NCBI RefSeq assembly: GCF_040807025.1
Contig: NC_090942.1
Span: forward strand, 79,775,987 to 79,839,986
Direction: 5' to 3'
Source: Struthio camelus
Lineage: Eukaryota > Chordata > Aves > Struthioniformes > Struthionidae
Length of the DNA: 64,000 nucleotides
The notes under the pieces were generated by a model. The model did no database searches, was not told where the DNA came from, and worked only from the letters and a program-made list of their open reading frames with translations. Each line of letters starts with the position of its first letter. The stretch's first letter is position 1. The translations under genes and the position numbers were made by a program. Below are positions 10,101 to 22,227 of this stretch, in pieces.

Positions 10101-13100
10101 ACTTCTCAGTCAGTAACTTTTTTTTTTAATAGTGGCATGTACATACAGCACATCATGTCCATGAATATTAACTAAACTTCATTTTAATCTCATTTAGATG
10201 ATCTCTACGACAAGAATAGGATTGAACTTGACCAAAAAGCTATGGAGCTACAAAGAGCAGAGGAAGAAACCAGACGTGCTGTTTGTGCAGCTACTAAAGA
10301 TTTTAATAGAACCCAGGTAAATTCAGATTGGTTTAAAAATTAAAAAAAAGTAACAGAGAAGGAAAATAAGATAAATGTTGAGTAATAGCACAATGAATAA
10401 TGATATTACGGGAAAGGTTTCTTAGCAGCTGAGTTCCAAGCTTGTTTCAGTAGTCAGAAAATACAGTTTAATCGCTTCTTTATCTTCTACCAGGATTTAA
10501 TTATCCTCTGCCAGAATTTTCAGTCCTAGACCTTAGCTTGCTGACTGAAAAAGGGCAGTCGGAATTCCTCAAGCTCTTGAAAACTTCTGATCTGTAAATG
10601 TGGGTAGAGCAGAAGCCGCCCAAGCTTCTTTCTGGTTTTATGTCAATAATCTGATGAATTTAGTACTCTGTCTCTACTTGTTTTATCTTTTTGCCTGTGT
10701 GGAAATACTACTGTCGGTAACTTCATCTTTATTGTTTACCTTAATGCCCTAACACCACCATTTTTGGCATTTTGACTGCTTCAGTGGTATTTGTTCTCAT
10801 TGTTTATTGAACATGCTTTGGAGCTTAGAGAATAGGCTCACATCATGTTCTAGCGTTTGCCTTAGTATCATTGTCTGAGAGACTCCAGTAGTTTGTCTTA
10901 CTACTGTGGTATATTCCCTCTCCCCCTGCCCTGTTCAGCTTACTCTTTTGTTATTTAGCATCAGTCTATTTTTCACAGAATATTTTTCTTCAGTAGTAAA
11001 ATACAAACTGAAATGGCTCTCACTAGGTTCTTCAGGTGGAATTATGCTTATTCCTAATGGTTCTCTTTGTTCTTCTGGAATTAATGACCATGACAATGAA
11101 ATGATATATTTGATGCCATTTTTCCCAGTAGTGAAGGATTTTAAGTGTGGGGGTGGGGGTTGGAAAACTAATACTGTCTTTCCTCTCGGATATTCTCTCA
11201 TCCAAGGATGTGTTAGCCAGGAACAGAAGTATTGCTCTTGTCCTTGTTGTAACAGAAGATTTTGACTACTAGCTTAAACTATCAGTTATTCCTGCCGACA
11301 TCATTCTTTCCTACGTGAGTAGTAATGCTTTTAATTTGGAAAGTCAGGTAACAGAAATGAAGAGGTCCCTGAGTGCTGACTAGAATATGTGTTTTTACTT
11401 TTTTTTTTTAATATACAGTTGTGATTCTCTAGCAGAATCTTACATTTGCACATACAGATTCTTTTCTTAAGATAGTAACGCTTGGGAATCTCTAAAATAG
11501 CACTAAAGCGATAGATGCACCTATTTTTTTTCTGAAATCAGCAAGACAGTCTTCTTGCTTTTATATAGTACAGGACTTGAATCCTTTCCCAGACATTTTG
11601 GAGACTATGCTGAGGAAGTGAGAGGATGTGATTACCGAGGATCTCTAATTTAATCACCTCATATTTATAGACTTCCTACAGTCTTGCAGACCTCACATAA
11701 TCAGAACTTATTCCCAGACATACTACAAGAGCTGGATAGCTTTCCTGAGAATGTTATCGCAGGCGTTTGCAGGGTAGGATGGTGTTACTCCTGCAACATT
11801 ATGCTATCGTTAACACATTGAGTCGTTAGCTACTTCAGAGAAATATTTTTTTCAGTCTTTGAGTAAGTTATGAATTCTTCTTAACTGTAGAGCACTTTTT
11901 CACCTAAATATAGAAGAATGGTAGCTGTCTGTTTTTATCATTCTTTGAAGTGTGTTGCGCAAATGTGTTTTTCATTACTCACATCATATTCCTGAATTCA
12001 GCATCTACTATCATCAGTATTTGAAGATTTTTACTACATTTTCAGGCATGAGGAAACTCAGCGCGCGAAATGATCTTTAAGGGAGCTTGCTAACCAGAAG
12101 TGTCCAGCTCGAGTGTGCTGGAGTATCTGCAAAATACAGCCGATGGAATTGTATTGATTGTGCAGATGAATAATATTTTTTTCACAAGTTTCTATGACTC
12201 TGAACAGGTCAGTCTGATCATTTGTGAGCCTTGTGGCTTAGTCATAGGGCCTTCAGAAGCTGTGGTGCATTCCTTCAGCTATGTATTGGCAGCAGTTAGT
12301 TTCTCGCACGGTCAGAACTTGGCAATTATTTTGAGCATGTGAAGTTCTGGCCTTGCTACCTGCTTTCTTCTTTTGCGTTATGAATTGTGAATCTATAGCA
12401 AAAGGAAGCGTTTAGTGCTAGAGAAGATTAAAATAAATACAGATTAAAGTAAATACAGGAGAATGTATTTGTGCATCTGTGTTTTCCATGCTACGCTGAT
12501 GAATCATTTTTTAATAGCAATTTGGTTTGATGGAAAGTGCATCAGATTTAGTCTGCGTTTAATATCTTTCTTTTGCATAGTCGTTAATCGTTATTTAGTA
12601 GGGCTGCGTACATGGCTATGCACATAGCTGGAGGTTTCCTCAAGTAAGGTTCCTAGACAGCTCAGAAAACTTTAGGCTCGTCCTCTTACTGAGAATGGTA
12701 GAACTACAAACTCTAAATATCTGTTGTGGATCTGTTGCTAGATCACAGTAAAGTGTCCTTTAAAATAAAAAGTACACATTTTAAGCTTCAGTAATTCTTC
12801 ATCATAGTTTAGTAGTTCCTTATAAAATCCAAGGTTCATCCAAAATGACTTTCTGTAAAATGTGATTTACTTTAGGGCAGTTCGAGAACTAAAATACTTG
12901 CTCAATAAATAGCTAAGCTAAAAGTACACATCCAGATACTCGGGTTCATTGTCCGATAGGATCACAAGATTGAAAATCTCTGGGGTTTTGGATGTCCATA
13001 TTGTCTGTCTTCTTCCCATCCCCCCCCTCCCCTTGTAATCTCTTAGTACCTCTAATAAGTTATTATTGACTTTTCTAGATAAAGAGAAAACTTCAGGGAG

Positions 13101-16100
13101 ATGCATTTGGGGCAAAAGATGTTTTACATTTCTGGTAGAAACTGACTCATTGACTTTAGTGAGATTAAAAGGTTACCTTTTGTTTTCAAAGGATTATTCC
13201 ATGTTATGATAGCAGGGCTGATAACTGCTAGATCTGAAGTTGATGTTTTACCACTTTAAATTTAATTATTTGCTTGATTTATTTTCATTTCTATAAAAGC
13301 AGAGATTTCCTTTCTTATTTCACAGTAGAGTGTACAATCTTATTAAACAGCTGATAAGTATTTTTAAATAGAGTTTTTTTATCGTCTAAATTGAACTGTA
13401 GCTCTGACTGTTTATCACTCAAACTCAAAAAATGAGTTACTGAGAGATTTATCTTTTATTAGTTTGTTTGCATTCCAACCACTCTTGTTATTTTGATAGA
13501 AACCACCATGGCTAAGCTGTTTTCAGCTGTGGAGTTTATTAATCTAGGACATGGTACTTAGCAGTATTTGTTATTTCTTCTTCTCTCAGACCTCTGATAG
13601 GTCATTGTCCATGTTCAACCAAAGAAAATAAATGTCGCTCTTTGATAGTTTACAGGCCTGATGCTTGGGAGAACTGCTATGGTTCAAATTCAAAGTCCAT
13701 AAATACAAACCTTGAGTTGAACCCGAGTGTGCAGTCTCCTCTGGTGGTATGGATCACTGTGCTTGCTGAGTTAGGATTTTTCGTCTGGTAACGTTTACAA
13801 AGCAACAAGTTCCTGTACTTGTGTCTGGATAGTCTGTCATTCTCACAGTTGCTTACATTTTCTGATTATTCTGCCTGCTCGTTTGCCACTTGATTCTGTA
13901 CACCAGAGGAAGAATCTTTCACTTCCTATGACTTTATGCATAACCCTTCCTATTTTGTTTGTCTTCCTCCGCATTTAAAATGTGTGCACGCCAACTGGTG
14001 TACCACTAATCAGCAAGAAAACTACAGAGCTATTCTACTTGGCTTGAGAATGTTCACTTTGTAAGCTAATGATTTTAATTGGAGTATGAGGCAGTCTTGG
14101 AGAAACTGCAGAGGTAGGAATTCACTGGTCTGCTGCAATCAAGATACAAGTCTAAAAAGACACCTGACACACTCTTTGTGCCCTAGCAAGAAAGAGATTA
14201 CCTGACCACCCTCTAAATGGAACCTGGCATTGTGCATTGTTCTATATGGCTTAGTTCCCACGTTACAGGAGAACTGAACAGGATTAGGAGTGGATGATGC
14301 TTAGCACTGTTGTTCTACTTAGATTAGTTTACTTAATCCAGTTCTTCTGTGGAAGGTAATGCCTTTAAAGTAAAATCGTATTTCCTGTCTGGAGTTGGCT
14401 AAGAAGACAATTTCCTTTGAATAAGGAATTATCTTACTGTGAGCATTAGGAACGGTGATTTGCATAGGAAATGCATATTACGTGAATATATCTGTAGTAT
14501 TAAAAATAACAATTTTATTAAAGGTTGCATTATGCATGGGCCAAGGGAATGGATTTAATGTTGCATGTTCAGGTGAAACTAATTTTTATGTAATTCTGGC
14601 TTTTCTTACAAAACAAAGTTATTTCCCCGAATTACTGGCTCTCTATGGTATGACAACATTAAAGAAATAAATCCTGTTAGCTTTTGTTCAACCTTCTTTA
14701 CTACTGTCATGGTGTTGTGGGTTATCATATGTGATGCTGTTGACAACTGTATGCAAGTTGGAAAGACACGTATTAGGATATGCTAACTTTTCTTGCATTT
14801 CTTAGCTAATATTTTCTCTTAGACACAGTATCAGTTCTCTCCTTTCACTGACTTTTAGGCTGATGAACTAGCTGAGAGGAAGAAGCTAGAAAAGTATAAA
14901 ACAATGAAAGATGACATGGCTGAAATTTCCAGCCTCCTTCAAGGTGACTTACTGTCTGAAAACCCAGAACAAGCATCTAGTTCCTTTGGTAGACATCGTG
15001 TGATCACAGATCGATGGAAGGGAATGAATCGGGATCAGCTGATGGCAATTCGTTACACCCAACAGCAACAAATTCTGGAGAAAATGGTATTTGAGCTTAC
15101 GTGCATGTTTTGTACTCCTAGTTGTATTAGTATTATAGGCATGTTTGTGGAAGAAAATACATTTAAGGTTGTCCTGCATATCCCACTTTAAGACCATATT
15201 TTCCATTGTTCTTAACTTTGCTCAAACTTTAATCATTTGGACTTAAAGCAGTGTGTCTGCAAAAGATGGGAAGTGTCAGGGAGCAGCAGGAGCCCTGGGG
15301 TTGGGCTGGGAGGGGGGTTACTCTGAAGGCCAGGGCTGAGAGGACCAGGGCCCAGGGGAGTCCTGGGGCACAGCCTGTAGTCACTTGGCTCCAGCGGAGG
15401 CAGGGAGCAGAGTCCTGCATAGCCCAAGGGCCACGTTTCATGGTGCTTGGCTTGGCTTGAGATGGCATGAGCTAGCTGTGAGGGAGCAACAGGAGTGGGC
15501 TGCCTCGTAGGGTATGGGAAGCCCAGAGCTAAGGGTGACAGCAAGGCAGGCTGGGGCGGTACCCTCACAGATGAGGGGGCAGACCCACTGTACCTGAGCA
15601 AGACAAGTAGAACAGGTCCGATGATGCTGACTGGGTTCAGCTAAGAATCCGAATGGGCAGACAAGTCCGTAATGGTGAGGCAGGTCTGAGGTCAAGCCAG
15701 GAAGTCAAGTCTGCTAGGATCAGGGTCCAGATCAATAGGGTACACGGTCAAACATAGGCGTGGCTGCGACATAGCTCAGGTAGAGACCGCGGGCAAGGGA
15801 CTTAATTTAAAAACAGCCCCTGAACAAAGGAGAGTTATCTCCAGCTGAGGCTCTTAAATGTGCATTTTTTTAAGACTGGGTAGCAGCACTATTAAAATGG
15901 GCCCGGAGTTCAGGCAGCCAAACACCCAGGAGAGGGCGGAGAGCACTCTAGCCCTTGACATAAAATTTCAGTAATAATGGTTCAGATATCTCCAAGAATA
16001 AGAAGTGGAAGAACTATTCTTTTGTTCTTATGTTCATATTTCTCAAAGACGTTGTCCCTGTTCCTTTTTGTTCCTTTTCCTCCTTGTACCACCAGTACAT

Positions 16101-18196
16101 CTTAGTGATCAAACATGATGTTTAGTGGTGAGGTGACCTTCGCGTTAGGCGTTTGCTTTTGCCTTTTCCAAAAAAAATCCATTTGGATAGAGCAAGCTAT
16201 TAATGCTGATGAGGAGTTTCACTTGGTGAGTATTTCTCAGTCTCTAAAAGTAGTATTCTTGCATACATACTTTGTGCTCTTGAATGTTCCTAAACGCAAG
16301 GAAATTTCCTTTCTGCCATCCCCCACAACTATGAAACATGTTCTGGGATGGAAAAAATAAGCACTGTCAGTAATTGCTGCTCTAAAGGTTAGACAGAGGC
16401 AGGCAGCAAAAGTGAAGAACTCTACCCTTTGAATGCTGTCATGAGTGTACAGGCTTAGGCATTGTGTAGCAGGAAGCAGATGAGCCGTTTGCTCATCTGA
16501 CGTTGGTGGCTTAGTTGTACGTTGACTTAGCCATGTTGTAAGCCTCACTAGCGAGGAACAAATGTTCCTGCTAGCTTCTTAACTCAAGAAGTTTCAAATC
16601 TTGCTACCAGGCTCTAAAAAAATCCATCTTGCCCCTCTGGGTTATTAGTGAGAACTGTTATGTCCGAGAGAGAGAGTAATCTGATTAACTCTCTGACAGT
16701 ACCTTACTTTGCCAGATACCTGATCCTGAATGTCTTACTTTGTGCAGAAGTAGGAGTCTGTCCTGCTTCCTGGTAAAAAGTAGCTTCCTAATCTGTAGCA
16801 TCTCACTTCTGCCTAATGCATGGGCTCCTACCTAGTTTGAAAATGTCTACTTTTTCTCCTTATTTCAAGTGCTACCCCCAGTGTTCAGTAAAGGCAAGCA
16901 AGTGGTGTGGATGAATTTTACCAGTAAGACTTTTTGACTGTTTTTTTTTTTTTGAATAAAGAGAAAATGAAGCATTCCTTTCATTCCTATAGAGACTAAA
17001 AGAGGAGGAACGACAAAGAAATGCCGAGTGGGACAGGCAACGTATACAGGCTGCCAGGGCGCAGTTGCTTTTAGAGCGACATCAGCAACGACAGAATCAA
17101 GAATGCCGCCGAGCTCTAGATAGTGTAAATGCAGTGCTATCCCAGGAGCAGAAATCAAAGTAAGTACAGAAAGAGAACTTTCTTCTTTTCAAAACTCTCG
17201 GCTGTTGACACAATAGTTCAGCTTTCAGTGAACTTATGTACTTGTAGTAAGTTTGTTATTTTTCAATAAACTTATTAAAAATGTAAACATTTTTAACAAA
17301 ACAATTTAGCTTAAGGGTGTGTTTTCCAGTACTATTAAAAAATATATATCTTCGTAGAGTAGGTTATGATTGCTCTTAACTTACAGGTAGGGAATAGTAG
17401 CCAAACTACTTAAGTACTCCATTGAGAACAGACCCTTAAGTTTATATAGAAAGAGAATAAACGCTATTAAATGCACAGAAAATTATATTATCAGGTATTA
17501 AGCAGTACATGTTTGTTTGATTTATCTTAGTTTTATGGAACAAAAAAGGATGGGTATGCACTGACCTCAGTATAACTTCCAGTATCTAATGGCTCAGGTT
17601 AAGCTAATGGCACAAACAGAGCTTTTCCATAGTGTATGACAGAACTAGATGATTCTTTAGCTCATCACTGGATGGGTCTTGGTGCATAGGTCTTTTGTCT
17701 GCTCTGATGAGAAAGGGGAGAGATAATGTGTTAAAGGGTGGTGGGGATGGGGGAATCAAACCAAGTGATTCAATGTTAAAGCCATCCAGTCTTTGATATA
17801 TATATTTTTTTCCCCCCATGCATGCCTACGTACATGTTGCAAAATAATTTCCAATATCTGATGCTTTCCTATTCTAAAAGCAAAAGCTCTGAAGTGCGCT
17901 ACTTTAATTTTTCATTGAGAGGCTATTTTAGGAAGATAAAAAGGAATTATTATGCTATATTGGGACATGGCTTTGGAAATATATTTAATTCCATTTCTAA
18001 TAATTCTGAATGTTTGAGTGCTTATGCCTTACATCTTTTTAGGTTTCTCAAGTAAACTTTGTTACAATGAGAAAGTTAAAACGCTTACTAACTGCATTTT
18101 TCATTTATTGCTAGGAACATGTATCTTAAAGAAGAAGCATATTCGAATTTTCCAACAGCCCAGTATTATGCACAATTTAATACAACCAGCCGATGA
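3994..18196 (+). CDS. RIBC2: RIBC2, RIB43A domain with coiled coils 2 (complete, seven coding exons)
   Basis: RIBC2 is a RIB43A-family protein that sits inside the A-tubule of axonemal doublet microtubules near the protofilament ribbon, in motile cilia and sperm flagella. Exons 3994-4110, 7572-7653, 9179-9523, 10198-10316, 14859-15086, 16993-17159 and 18115-18196 join in one frame of 1,140 nt, giving 379 residues plus a TGA stop; human is about the same length. Family landmarks include LQNDK-like MKQNDKI, RREFDLSDP, PARLSD, QKFMGEDLN, EWSLQQQRDWKN, AVCA..KDFN, LLSENPEQA, DRWKGM, RRALDS and the C-terminal QFNTTSR. The protein is almost wholly charged and predicted helical coiled coil, with no signal peptide or membrane segment. 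The start is the first ATG in the island. Every junction is GT-AG, but exons 2 and 5 use weak GTATTT donors. I see no frameshift or stop. Confidence 0.97.
5811..5844. repeat. Perfect 14-bp inverted repeat (hairpin)
   Basis: The left arm GTTTATAAACTACT (5811-5824) and right arm AGTAGTTTATAAAC (5831-5844) are exact reverse complements around a 6-nt spacer, TCAGGG. The outer ten bases of each arm are themselves palindromic. It is in RIBC2 intron 1 and is not part of any element I can name. Confidence 0.85.
5895..5985 (-). repeat. MIR-like SINE remnant, reverse orientation (diverged)
   Basis: The stretch TGTTTTCTCATCTGAGAAAT followed by GGAAAAATAAT matches the reverse-complement MIR core, which reads roughly TCAGTTTCCTCATCTGTAAAATGGG. 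Edges are uncertain and divergence is high. Confidence 0.5.
7572..7653 (+). CDS. RIBC2: RIBC2 coding exon 2
   Basis: The acceptor is TTTTGACAG|GTTGAT. The exon codes for 27 residues, VDKDALDTQIKE to AQNEKL, matching the human segment with ALDTQ and IKEATEKA, and ends with one base of the next codon (phase 1). The donor G|GTATTT is weak at +5. Confidence 0.93.
7654..9178 (+). other. RIBC2 intron 2
   Basis: A 1.5-kb intron with a 14-bp tandem repeat (7831-7870) and a somewhat GC-richer stretch at about 8220-8560 that I cannot classify. The open frames running on from exon 2 are intron read-through. Confidence 0.75.
7831..7870 (+). repeat. 14-bp tandem repeat, about 2.9 copies
   Basis: The unit TCGGACATACAAAT is repeated exactly: two full copies and 12 bases of a third. 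The identity of the copies suggests a recent expansion. Confidence 0.9.
9179..9523 (+). CDS. RIBC2: RIBC2 coding exon 3
   Basis: The largest coding exon, 345 nt. The acceptor is TTTTTCTCTAG|CC and the donor TCAG|GTAACA, phase 1 at both ends. It carries the most conserved family text: KQNDKI, FRKNFQ, RREFDLSDP, PARLSDSDPR, QKFMGEDLNYAQR and EWSLQQQRDWKN. Confidence 0.96.
9524..10197 (+). other. RIBC2 intron 3
   Basis: A 674-bp AT-rich intron. I see no repeat or exon-like segment in it. Confidence 0.8.
10198..10316 (+). CDS. RIBC2: RIBC2 coding exon 4
   Basis: The acceptor is CTCATTTAG|ATGATC and the donor CCCAG|GTAAAT. It codes for 39 whole residues after a split Asp, from DLYDKNRIELDQKA to AVCAATKDFNRTQ, and ends in phase 0. 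AVCA..KDFN is shared with human RIBC2. Confidence 0.95.
10317..14858 (+). other. RIBC2 intron 4
   Basis: The longest RIBC2 intron, 4.5 kb and AT-rich. One short ATTGACTTTAGTG core at 13148-13160 may be a copy of the dispersed family described in the findings. I found no exon, microsatellite or LINE text in it. Frames at 10906-11265 and 12100-12342 look like chance. Confidence 0.75.
14859..15086 (+). CDS. RIBC2: RIBC2 coding exon 5
   Basis: The acceptor is CTGACTTTTAG|GCTGAT. The exon codes for 76 residues, phase 0 at both ends, with LLSENPEQASSSFG, HRVITDRWKGM and MAIRYTQQQQILEKM. The donor ATG|GTATTT is weak, and read-through would add about 35 codons before a stop at 15189. Confidence 0.95.
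15087..16992 (+). other. RIBC2 intron 5
   Basis: A 1.9-kb intron whose middle third is the GC-rich block described separately. An imperfect hairpin, CAGATGAGC then GCTCATCTG, lies near 16478-16500. The rest shows nothing recognisable. Confidence 0.75.
15250..15960. mobile_element. GC-rich insertion in RIBC2 intron 5, probably a transposon remnant (class unknown)
   Basis: About 700 bp are far richer in G and C than the flanking intron. They have a repetitive wording: GGGAGCAGCAGGAG, several AGGTC/CAAG phrases such as TGAGGTCAAGCCAGGAAGTC, and GGCAGACAAGTCCG. The edges are abrupt, AT-rich at about 15240 and again after 15965. Open frames crossing it show no protein family I know. I could not find convincing terminal repeats or a target-site duplication, so the mobile-element call rests on composition and style only. 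Confidence 0.4.
16993..17159 (+). CDS. RIBC2: RIBC2 coding exon 6
   Basis: The acceptor is TTCCTATAG|AGACTA. The exon codes for 55 residues plus two bases, with RLKEEERQRNAEWDRQRIQ, ARAQLLLERHQQR and CRRALDS, and the donor is AAA|GTAAGT, phase 2. It is strongly charged coiled coil, and matches human RLQEEKRQRDLDWDRRRIQ. Confidence 0.95.
17160..18114 (+). other. RIBC2 intron 6
   Basis: A 955-bp AT-rich intron in which I see no repeat or exon-like segment. Confidence 0.8.
18115..18196 (+). CDS. RIBC2: RIBC2 coding exon 7 (terminal)
   Basis: The acceptor is TTTATTGCTAG|GAACAT. It codes for the last 26 residues after the split Lys, NMYLKEEAYSNFPTAQYY then AQFNTTSR, and a TGA stop at 18194-18196. 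The human C-terminus ends QFNTGSR. Confidence 0.95.
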
Positions 18197-18241
18197 CATT
18201 CTAGATACGTCACTCTGAAATATATATGAGTATGTAGAAAT

Positions 18242-18247
18242 ATTAAA
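18242..18247 (+). terminator. Possible RIBC2 polyadenylation signal ATTAAA
   Basis: ATTAAA lies 46 nt after the stop codon, followed by a T-rich stretch from about 18276. If used, the 3' UTR would be only about 60-80 nt. Later signals are also possible. Confidence 0.4.
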
Positions 18248-18619
18248 ATTTTTAATTTAGCAGCGCAATGTCCCTTTTTTGTTTTTTGTTTTTTTTTTTC
18301 TGTTCCTCACCCTGTTCACACAGTGCACTCAAACTAGATGATGGCCCGTTGGGGCACGTTTATGCTAAGAGGAGAATCATTTTTAAACATGACTGTTTTT
18401 ACCAAAAAGTACTGGTAGATAGTAGGTTGTTTGGCCATTGTGTCTCAGATTTAAGTGCAGTATTTATGTTATACATGCCTTTAGAAATCAATTGCTGGAA
18501 AGAAACTAAATTTTAAAATAGTGCTGCTTGATGCACCTTTGCCAGAGGGAATGCTACCTAATGTAGATCACAGGTGACAGAACCTTGTGGCTTCTGTGTG
18601 AGGGAAGAAAGGTGGATTT

Positions 18620-20060
18620 ATTTAAAAAATAAGCAGCCAGGAATAAAAGCAAGCAAAGAGGAGGAAATGGACAAGCTGGCCAGATGCATTCATTTTGTTC
18701 CCTGAAAAGTAGGAACAAGAAGAGAAGATGTGGATAAATACTGATGGAATGATAGCATTGAGGCATGATGCAGCTATGGAACATGTGTAAGTGCATACAT
18801 GTGGGGAACGTATTCCTGTGTGTACTATCACTCATTAAAAATAATGGAGAAAATATGAGGACAGTGTGCTTCTAGAGGAGAGTTTAAGGAGAATTTAAGA
18901 CATGATGAAAGAAAGAAAAGAGCAGATGCATGCCAAACAAGATGGAGGAAGGTCTCAGCGCATGCAGCATAATTCACAAAAGCGTGTTGCTTCCCATCAT
19001 TATGGCTACAGAAGAGACTTACCAATGGAAGAACCAGTCAGTGGTACTTGTGAAATGCAGAAGTGAAACAGACGGGAGGAAAATAGGGAGAGTCAAGGTA
19101 AGAAACTAACCCCATGATAGAGAAATGGGTGATGGAGATATCCAGAAAATTAAATCCCAGAGGGAAAGAGATAACATACAGAAGACTGAGAAAGGGATAG
19201 AAGACTTAATGATCTAAAACAGAAGAAAGAGTGAATGAGAGAGAGATGGCCAGACATTCACATAAATACCTAAGACCTCTAAGAGACTGTGAACTCTTAG
19301 TTAAGAATGGATAGGCCGTTCATGACAGTAGGTCCAGAAATAAGTTCTTGTATTTTGCCAGAATCTGGGGAGTAAACTTAGGGTAAAAACATGATGATGA
19401 TATTGGCATGGAATCCACTGATTGTCCTTGGTGTCAGGATAAGTGATAACTTCAAATTCTGCTGGCATGGTTGAAGATGACTCCGCAAAGCTTAACTAGG
19501 AAAGATGTTTAAAGAAACTGACGCTGAGGTAAACTCTAGCGAATTATTCTGGTCTTTGAAAATAATGAAGACTACATGGTTCTCAAGATAGATATTATTA
19601 GGGCGATTTGAGATGTTTGACTATGTGGAAATCTTCCTTGAAAGAGGACTCTATTCAAATAAGTCTGCTCAGCCGACATAGTGGCCTGTGGGAGCAGGCT
19701 GAAAAGACTTACTACAGTTTTGAACTAGGAAATAACAAGAGAAGTCTGGGAAAGACTCCCATGTTAATCCCTCTAGAGTCAGGAGTAACGAGGAAGAAAA
19801 TTTAAGTGATGAGAATATGAAAATGGGTAAAGAAAGGTTTTGGGACAGGATAACCCGTAGCACGAAGTGTACCAATGTTACAACTGGACAACTGGAACTA
19901 ATTCTATGTATATAGAAACTAGGTGGAAAAGCAGTGTGGCTGGAGAATAGGAACTGAAAGATGCGCAAATCAGGAAAGTTGGAAGATAAAGGTGAGAGAA
20001 GATCACACTGCACCTTTAATGATGAGATGGACTACAAAGAAGTAAGAAGGGGTAGTATTC
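18620..20060. repeat. AG-rich unclassified block, probably an old interspersed repeat
   Basis: About 1.4 kb of strongly purine-biased plus-strand sequence with phrases such as GAGGAGGAAATGGACAAG, GAAAGAAAAGAGCAG and GGGAAAGAGATAAC. It has no long open frame on either strand and no splice-bounded exon. The style is like that of decayed transposon interiors, but I cannot name a family. Confidence 0.35.
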
Positions 20061-22227
20061 AAGAGATTCTATTGTGATAGCATAGAATTGCTTATTTGTC
20101 AGGCTAGAATTCACTCATGGTGAGATACCTTTGTAATATTACCAAGAACGATATTAGATTGACCATATCAAGAGTGCATCTGATTGTCTTAAAAGACAGG
20201 CCACCAAATGGGGCAGGAAGAACAGAACAATGGACTGTCTACAGTAGCATTCATTTAACTTAAGTTGTTCTTCATCTATGTTTGATAATACCAGACTCTG
20301 ACTCTCTTTTTTTTCCCCCTTTAAGTTATAGTTACCTGACAGAAAAGTTAATAAAGAAAAAGTGTGGAAAACTTCATTGCCTCATCTTCATTCATGCAAC
20401 TCATGAGTAGATGTTTATGGACACTTGTGAAAGGTGTACAGTGTAACTAAAATATGCTAGAGCTAGTCAGGTGGCATTTGAGCTTTCTTAAGGAAGGGCT
20501 ACAAGATCAAATCCTTTTTGTACTTAGTTACTCACTTTCATAACAACTTGTATACACATGTGAAGACCCAAAAAGGAAACAGTTGCACTATGAATAAACT
20601 TTAGCTAGAAATTCAAATATGAGGACTTTGACGGTTCCACAGCTGGGAAGGATTAGACATTACGAAGATTCTCAGAAAACTTTGATGACATAAACTGTTC
20701 TTGCAAATATGATTACAAGAACTATACTGCATTCTACCTGTTGCTTCAGAATAGAAAAACTGAAAATGATTTTAGATGTTAAAAGTAAAGCATAATCAAG
20801 TTGTACTAAACATGCTAATGCAAGGTAAAACAGGTCTGATTAATTACTGCAAATGTTCTATGCAATTTTTTTTTATTTTGCACTGAAAAAGCCATGTTTT
20901 CAGTTGTCTATCTCACCTGGGTAGGTAATAATGAAGTGCTGGTGAGGTGCACTAACTGCACTAAACCTGTATGGCTGTATAACAAACAAGATGTTGACCT
21001 TTTCAGCTGTTAGCTCAAGTGCTCCCAAGTGCTTTTGAAATATGTCATTCTTACAATTTTTACTGCTGAATATTTAAAGGTAGATTAGATCTATTAAAAG
21101 TGTTAACTGATTGAAGGTGGTGTTTGAAGACATTTTTGGCTGCTCTGTCGCGTGATATGAGAAGCGCCTAACGCTCTTCAGTGTTGCGAGTTCCTACTGC
21201 TGTTCTTACAACTAAGCTAATTACTTAGGTGCTGGCACTATGGAATTGTCCATGTGTTTCGATGGTTTTTATGGAGCTTTATCAAAGTCATTAGAGTAAG
21301 GTGTAAGTTCGAGGATCTGATTTAAGGGAGGAAAATGGCAATCAGTGCCTATCATGTTTATGTTTCAAATTTTGCTTGTATCAGTTTCCTGCACTACTGA
21401 TACTTTGGATTAATAATCTTGGAAAATGTATATATTAAAAAAGAAGTTACAGTGATTGAACTGGAGTCCAATGTTCTACTTTTTCTTGAGATTATTTGTG
21501 CTCATATTTTTAAATTTTTTTTTAAAGTTGCAAATGGTGTATATTGTATGCTATGAAAAGTTTTTTCATTTGTTCCTGGAAGGACCTTGGAAGAGTAAAT
21601 AGCTTCATATTAGAGGCATTTTCGTATTAAATTTTATACTACTTTGGATATCCATATTATGTTATGGATGGACTTTGATTTCCTCCTCTGAAGGGCAACA
21701 AGCGCGAGTTTGATCTTTTTGTAAAGACAGAAGAAAACAGAGGGATCTAAAACTATTAAATTTAGGGATGTTAATGCCTAAATTTTCCTGACTCGCAAGG
21801 CTAATGATTATTCTCTGCCTAGCATACTCATTTTCTCCTCTTTAATCTAATATTGCTATATGCTTCCGGGGATATATCTGTGATATACTCTTTCAACAGT
21901 ATCTACTGACCTTCAGTTTTCAAAGGTTATAAATCTAACCTACAGTTCTGATTGTGTGATTTGCCAAGGTTTCTTTTTTTTGATGTTTATGGAATAGTGT
22001 TGTGTATTGCTTGCTCTTGCTGAGGAACCATAGTTTTATCAAACAGACCTATGATCACATTTTAGACTTTTATAAGCATGGAAAATGCTGTATAGTGGGA
22101 AATCTCACTATATATTAAATATCAACAGCTATTTCCATACTGCAAAGGGAGGTATTAACTTTCACATGCAGGTCACTATCTATACCTTGTAATGTAATTT
22201 GACTCATATTATTGTATTTGCTTTTAG
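20061..22227. other. Intergenic AT-rich DNA, nothing recognised
   Basis: I see no gene, splice-bounded exon or classified repeat in this stretch. Confidence 0.7.
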
